From a virus: 61,896 nucleotides of DNA. The stretch is from the IMG/VR virus record IMGVR_UViG_3300030103_002748, positions 1-61,896 of that record; one strand, given 5' to 3'. Below the pieces are notes generated by a model that saw only the letters and a program-made list of their open reading frames with translations, made no database searches and had not been told where the DNA came from. Position 1 is the stretch's first letter. Every line of letters begins with the position of its first letter. The position numbers and the translations under genes were made by a program. Of the stretch, positions 58,577 through 61,896 are shown piece by piece.

Positions 58577-58837
58577 CTATTCAGACTCTTCTCTTGGGTC
58601 TACCCAACCCTCTACTGCCGTGAACGTGCCGTCACTCGCACAGGTGTACTTGCACCCGTACCAGTCGGTTGGCTCGCTAACTCCAGTGATAAGAGTGGCG
58701 TTGCCGCTGTTGAGGTCACCAATGATAAACTCAGCAGGATCGCCCACAGTAATTGTGTCGCTTCCCATCGTGACTGACTTGTCATCAGCAAAGAGGTATC
58801 TGGATGTGTTCGTTGCATTGTCTACGATTGTCTTCAT
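58577..58837 (-). CDS. 86-residue array-associated protein, copy 2
   Basis: Identical to copy 1 (3092-3352) except for four residues (ITGVSEPTD versus IEGVTEPED, and VEG versus VED). It follows the two-propeller gene, just as copy 1 follows a one-propeller gene. Structural or fibre-associated role inferred from context. Confidence 0.7.
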   Translation of the reverse strand: MKTIVDNATNTSRYLFADDKSVTMGSDTITVGDPAEFIIGDLNSGNATLITGVSEPTDWYGCKYTCASDGTFTAVEGWVDPREESE

Positions 58838-58840
58838 GTC

Positions 58841-61432
58841 TTACCCTTTCAGTAGAAGTGTCGTGTTTGCTATTGCCTTGCCAGCCGTTACGCTGGAAGA
58901 CGTTGTGGAAAGTGTGCCATCGTCTTGGACGTAGTAGGTGCTGCCGATTGTGAAGTTAGGCACACCGCTGGATAACGTGCCTACGATGCCTGTGCCATAG
59001 TTTGAATTACCATTATCTTTGAACGCTATGACAATTTTATTGTTGTCAGTATCTTTAGTTATAGCAATCTCTCCGCCACTGGTAGAGGTAGAGTTAAAGA
59101 CAGCAGCATCACCAAACGTAATGGTGTCGCCATCAACCGTCCCTATCTTGGTTTTTCCTTTATTTGAATCATCGGTGTCGCTGTAACCTATGATAATTTT
59201 ATTTGTAGTGGAGTCATAAAACGCTGGTGTACCGTGAAAACCCACATTGGTGCTATTCCAAGTTACCTCTGTTCCAACGCTTATTGATGTGCCGCTGACT
59301 GTACCTATGATTGCTTTCCCAATGTTGGAGTTATCCGCATCGCTAAAAAATATTACCGATTTGTTTGCATTAGCGTCATAAGCCACAGCAGTTCTAAAGG
59401 CATTTGCTGCAACTCCCGTGGTGAATGATCCAACACTCATGCTTGTGCCTGATATTGTTACAACACAAGCGTCCCCACGATTACTGTTGGAATTATTTGC
59501 AAAGAACACAACGTGCTTTTGAGCGGTAGAATCGTAGGCGATTGCTATATATATTGCCGTATCGCTAGAAAGTGCAGATGCTCCACCAAAGCTGATACTT
59601 GTTCCTGACACTGTACCCACATTAGCAGTAAGTACATCAGAATTACCTCCATCGCTGTAAACAAACAAGGTCTTTGATGCGTTAGTATCGTATGATGCCT
59701 CAAGATACGCAGATGAAGCAGACTCTAACACTACCTCTGTACCGAAAGAGATACTTGTTCCTGACACAGTTCCCACTCTGGCCGTGCCGTATGAACTGTT
59801 CCCTACATCTCTGTATCCAATGACTACTTTCCCCGCAGAAGCATCAAAAACTGCGGTCACATAGTCTGTGCTGGCACTATTAAATTCTACAGGACTACCA
59901 TAACTAATCGACGTACCAGACACAGTGCCTACGATAGCTTTCCCTTTGTTTGAGTCACCGTAATCTGCGTACGCTATTACAATCTTGTCGTTTGCTGTGT
60001 CGTAAACAATTGCCGGATATCTCGAATTACCCGTATTATAAACCGCCTCACTTCCGTAACTCGCTGTCGTTATTGGTGACAACAACGACCCGTTAGTAAT
60101 CACCCCGCCCTCGACAACCACTTCGCCTGATGCAGAGTTGTTGATAGCTTGGTTGGTTATGCCTACGAAGTCAGAAGAGTTTGTGGATGCGCCAGCTAAC
60201 TGAAGCACATATGCTTTGCCTCGATTATTTGTAGAATCACTTAGAGCAATAACTGTTCTTCCTGCATTGGTGTCAAAAGCAGAACCGCCAAAATTATTGT
60301 TGTAGTTCGTAATTGCTACAGGAGTTGCATAGGATATGCTGTTACCCGCAGTAGGTGTCCCTACCACATAATAGCCATAGTCACTATTATTTTGATCTCG
60401 ATATTGAATTACAACTTTGTTTGCTACGGAGTCAAAAACTATTGAGTGAACGTCTACAATATTACTAGAAAATACGACACCAGTACCAAAAGATATGCTG
60501 GTTCCAGACACTTCACCTACAACTGCTACACCCCGTCTACTATTGTCGTAATCCTGATAAGCGACAACTATTTTGTTAAGATTGCTGTCAAATGTTGCTA
60601 CAATGTCTTCAGCGGTATCGCTTGCAGGAGAGAAAGCCTCACCTGACCCAAAGCTGATGCTTGAGCCGGACACTGTTCCGACTTTTGCCCGCCCTCTTGT
60701 GTTGTTATCATTATAAACTACGACAAATTTATCGTTCGTAGTATCGTAAAAAACAGCCATTGGGTCTGAAACAGAATTACTTTCAAAAACCTCTTCTGGA
60801 TTGGTTCTAGTGACCGAAGTGCCACTAACCGTTAGAAGTCTTGCTGCGCCTCTGTTGCTGTTCCCGCCATCTGCATAAATTATCATATGCTTGGCAGCAT
60901 CAGGACTGTAGGCAACATTAACGTACAATGATTGATTGCCCTCGACCTCTAAGGCAGAGCCGAAAGAAATACTGGTTCCTGACACAGTACCAACGATTGC
61001 TTTTGCTGGGCCGTTACCCTCATCATAAGACTGATAAGCGATTAATACCTTGTCCTCACCTGTATCATAGGAAGCGTCTACATGATTAGTGCCTGAACTC
61101 TGAAAAACCACCGCTGTGCCAAACGAGATTGAGTTACCTGATACCGTACCAACGCGAGCGGTTCCATAATTACTATTACCGTTATCCCTATATGCAACTA
61201 TTACTTTGTTGCTGTCAGGATCAAAAACAACCGCCGGGTACTCAGTTTGATTTGATGCTCCATATGTAACAGCACTGCCGATGTTTTCGGAATGTGCAAC
61301 CTCAGCGACCGCTTTAACAGTACCGTCACTCTGCAAGATCACGGTTTGTCCTGTAGCCAGATTACCACTGGCCGTGGCCGTTATGACTTTTGCGCCGCCA
61401 CCTGCTGGCAGTAAATCGCTTAGATTGCTCAT
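58841..61432 (-). CDS. DUF2190-like scaffold protein with two inserted seven-repeat propellers (array 2, position 2)
   Basis: 863 residues. Scaffold N-part (MSNLSDLLPAGGGAKVITAT), seven ~52-residue repeats, scaffold middle (FVGITNQAINNSASGEVVVE), a second set of seven repeats, then scaffold end (FTIGSTYYVQDDGTLSTTSS). Each set alone fits a seven-bladed propeller. The second block enters at about scaffold residue 75-80, a site not used in array 1. The scaffold ends are nearly those of the array 1 gene at 3356-4810. Confidence 0.75.
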   Translation of the reverse strand: MSNLSDLLPAGGGAKVITATASGNLATGQTVILQSDGTVKAVAEVAHSENIGSAVTYGASNQTEYPAVVFDPDSNKVIVAYRDNGNSNYGTARVGTVSGNSISFGTAVVFQSSGTNHVDASYDTGEDKVLIAYQSYDEGNGPAKAIVGTVSGTSISFGSALEVEGNQSLYVNVAYSPDAAKHMIIYADGGNSNRGAARLLTVSGTSVTRTNPEEVFESNSVSDPMAVFYDTTNDKFVVVYNDNNTRGRAKVGTVSGSSISFGSGEAFSPASDTAEDIVATFDSNLNKIVVAYQDYDNSRRGVAVVGEVSGTSISFGTGVVFSSNIVDVHSIVFDSVANKVVIQYRDQNNSDYGYYVVGTPTAGNSISYATPVAITNYNNNFGGSAFDTNAGRTVIALSDSTNNRGKAYVLQLAGASTNSSDFVGITNQAINNSASGEVVVEGGVITNGSLLSPITTASYGSEAVYNTGNSRYPAIVYDTANDKIVIAYADYGDSNKGKAIVGTVSGTSISYGSPVEFNSASTDYVTAVFDASAGKVVIGYRDVGNSSYGTARVGTVSGTSISFGTEVVLESASSAYLEASYDTNASKTLFVYSDGGNSDVLTANVGTVSGTSISFGGASALSSDTAIYIAIAYDSTAQKHVVFFANNSNSNRGDACVVTISGTSMSVGSFTTGVAANAFRTAVAYDANANKSVIFFSDADNSNIGKAIIGTVSGTSISVGTEVTWNSTNVGFHGTPAFYDSTTNKIIIGYSDTDDSNKGKTKIGTVDGDTITFGDAAVFNSTSTSGGEIAITKDTDNNKIVIAFKDNGNSNYGTGIVGTLSSGVPNFTIGSTYYVQDDGTLSTTSSSVTAGKAIANTTLLLKG
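58960..60060 (-). repeat. Seven ~156-bp coding repeats (propeller 4)
   Basis: Second block of the 863-residue protein, at the distinct downstream scaffold site. Confidence 0.85.
60190..61280 (-). repeat. Seven ~156-bp coding repeats (propeller 3)
   Basis: First block of the 863-residue protein, inserted after the scaffold N-part at the same site as propellers 1 and 2. Confidence 0.85.
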
Positions 61433-61791
61433 GTGCTGTAATCCAGATTGATGCTTGTGGCTGACATTGCTTTACCAGCGGTCACTGAAGAAGATGCGGT
61501 GCTAAGTGTGCCGTCATCTTGGACGTAGTAGGTCGCTCCTGGCGTTAGACTGCTCAGACCATTAGCTGCAATCCCGCCCTTCATAGTAACCTTGCCGCTT
61601 GCTGCGTTGGATATGGCTGCGTCTGCTATGCCTAAAAACCTACTGACGTTAGAGTTCGCTGAGGTTATTTTTTTAACTTTTCCATTGGTTTCTAAACTTA
61701 CCGTGTCGCCTTGCGCTATCGCCCCATCAGCAGTAAAACTTAGCTGCTTACTGGCCGCACCCGCTGGTAAAAGATCGCTTAGATTTGTCAT
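61429..61791 (-). CDS. Propeller-free DUF2190-like scaffold protein (array 2, position 3)
   Basis: 120 residues, MTNLSDLLPAGAASKQLSFT to SINLDYST. The ends match the propeller-bearing gene at 4807-6285; the middle (LETNGKVKKITSANSNVSRF) matches the propeller-free gene at 6282-6647. It looks like the position 3 gene without its propeller, or a hybrid of the two. Overlaps the next genes by ATGA. Confidence 0.65.
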   Translation of the reverse strand: MTNLSDLLPAGAASKQLSFTADGAIAQGDTVSLETNGKVKKITSANSNVSRFLGIADAAISNAASGKVTMKGGIAANGLSSLTPGATYYVQDDGTLSTASSSVTAGKAMSATSINLDYST

Positions 61792-61896
61792 GTCAAATCC
61801 ATCATGTTAATTGTTGTGGCAGTGACAGCCTGGCCTATCTTCACCGCTGGGCTTGTGCTGGTAGTAGAGACACTGCCATCGCTTTGGACGTAATAG
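61788..61896 (-). CDS. Partial propeller-scaffold gene, cut by window edge (array 2, position 4)
   Basis: Only the last 35 codons are present (YYVQSDGSVSTTSTSPAVKI to TTINMMDLT). They match the end of the protein at 6282-6647 almost exactly. The stop overlaps the next start by ATGA. Whether a propeller is inserted upstream cannot be seen. Confidence 0.75.
   Translation of the reverse strand, partial: YYVQSDGSVSTTSTSPAVKIGQAVTATTINMMDLT

Overview
The window is one end-to-end stretch of a tailed bacteriophage genome, most likely a marine or aquatic podovirus-like phage of a Gram-negative host. The evidence is a dense, almost gap-free set of co-oriented genes with ATGA-type overlaps; a P22/SU10-style head-tail set (large terminase, roughly 800-residue portal, scaffold, HK97-type capsid, two adaptor-like proteins, nozzle-like tail protein) with no tape-measure protein; giant putative internal virion proteins; a viral GroES-like co-chaperonin; and small basic proteins of types common in marine metagenomic phages. 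No rRNA, tRNA, CRISPR array, integrase or phage RNA polymerase was found. The right edge cuts through a gene and the two ends do not join, so this is part of a larger contig.

Layout. Nearly everything is on the minus strand. At 57-3092 is a lysis-like cassette (lysozyme, holin-like protein, 301-residue protein, lipoprotein, lipase, small membrane coiled-coil protein). At 3092-6647 is array 1 of repeat-bearing surface proteins. At 6648-13599 are fibre-like, structural, adaptor and very basic small proteins. At 13715-26772 are capsid, scaffold, co-chaperonin, nuclease, a second lysis cassette, portal, an RTX/metallopeptidase-like protein and large terminase, read leftward from a candidate activated promoter near 26.8 kb. 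At 27165-33771 is an early/accessory region of very small genes, most with their own near-consensus sigma70 promoter, plus small terminase, a nuclease and a second lipase. At 33841-35514 is a control region: a divergent promoter pair with repeated TGTGTA/TACACA half-sites and a tiny plus-strand HTH protein. At 35541-42056 is the replication operon (family A polymerase, UvrD-type helicase, archaeo-eukaryotic-type primase, SSB-like protein). At 42134-43582 is a lone plus-strand SNF2-type helicase. At 43579-58560 are large virion proteins, tail nozzle and exported proteins. At 58577-61896 is array 2, a paralogue of array 1.

How it fits together. Host sigma70 polymerase probably transcribes the early cassettes and the replication operon. 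The tiny HTH protein is a candidate switch regulator. The terminase-to-lysis block appears to be driven from a promoter with a perfect -10, no -35 and an upstream dyad. Three functions are duplicated: lysozyme-holin-lipoprotein, lipase, and the 86-residue gene plus surface-protein array.

The most striking observation is in the two surface arrays. A compact ~120-residue DUF2190-like scaffold carries inserted blocks of ~52-residue repeats. Each block has exactly seven repeats, as expected for a seven-bladed beta-propeller, and blocks sit at either or both of two scaffold positions. The two colinear arrays differ in propeller number per gene (1,1,0 versus 2,0,unknown), which looks like a modular display system in which whole propellers are gained or lost.
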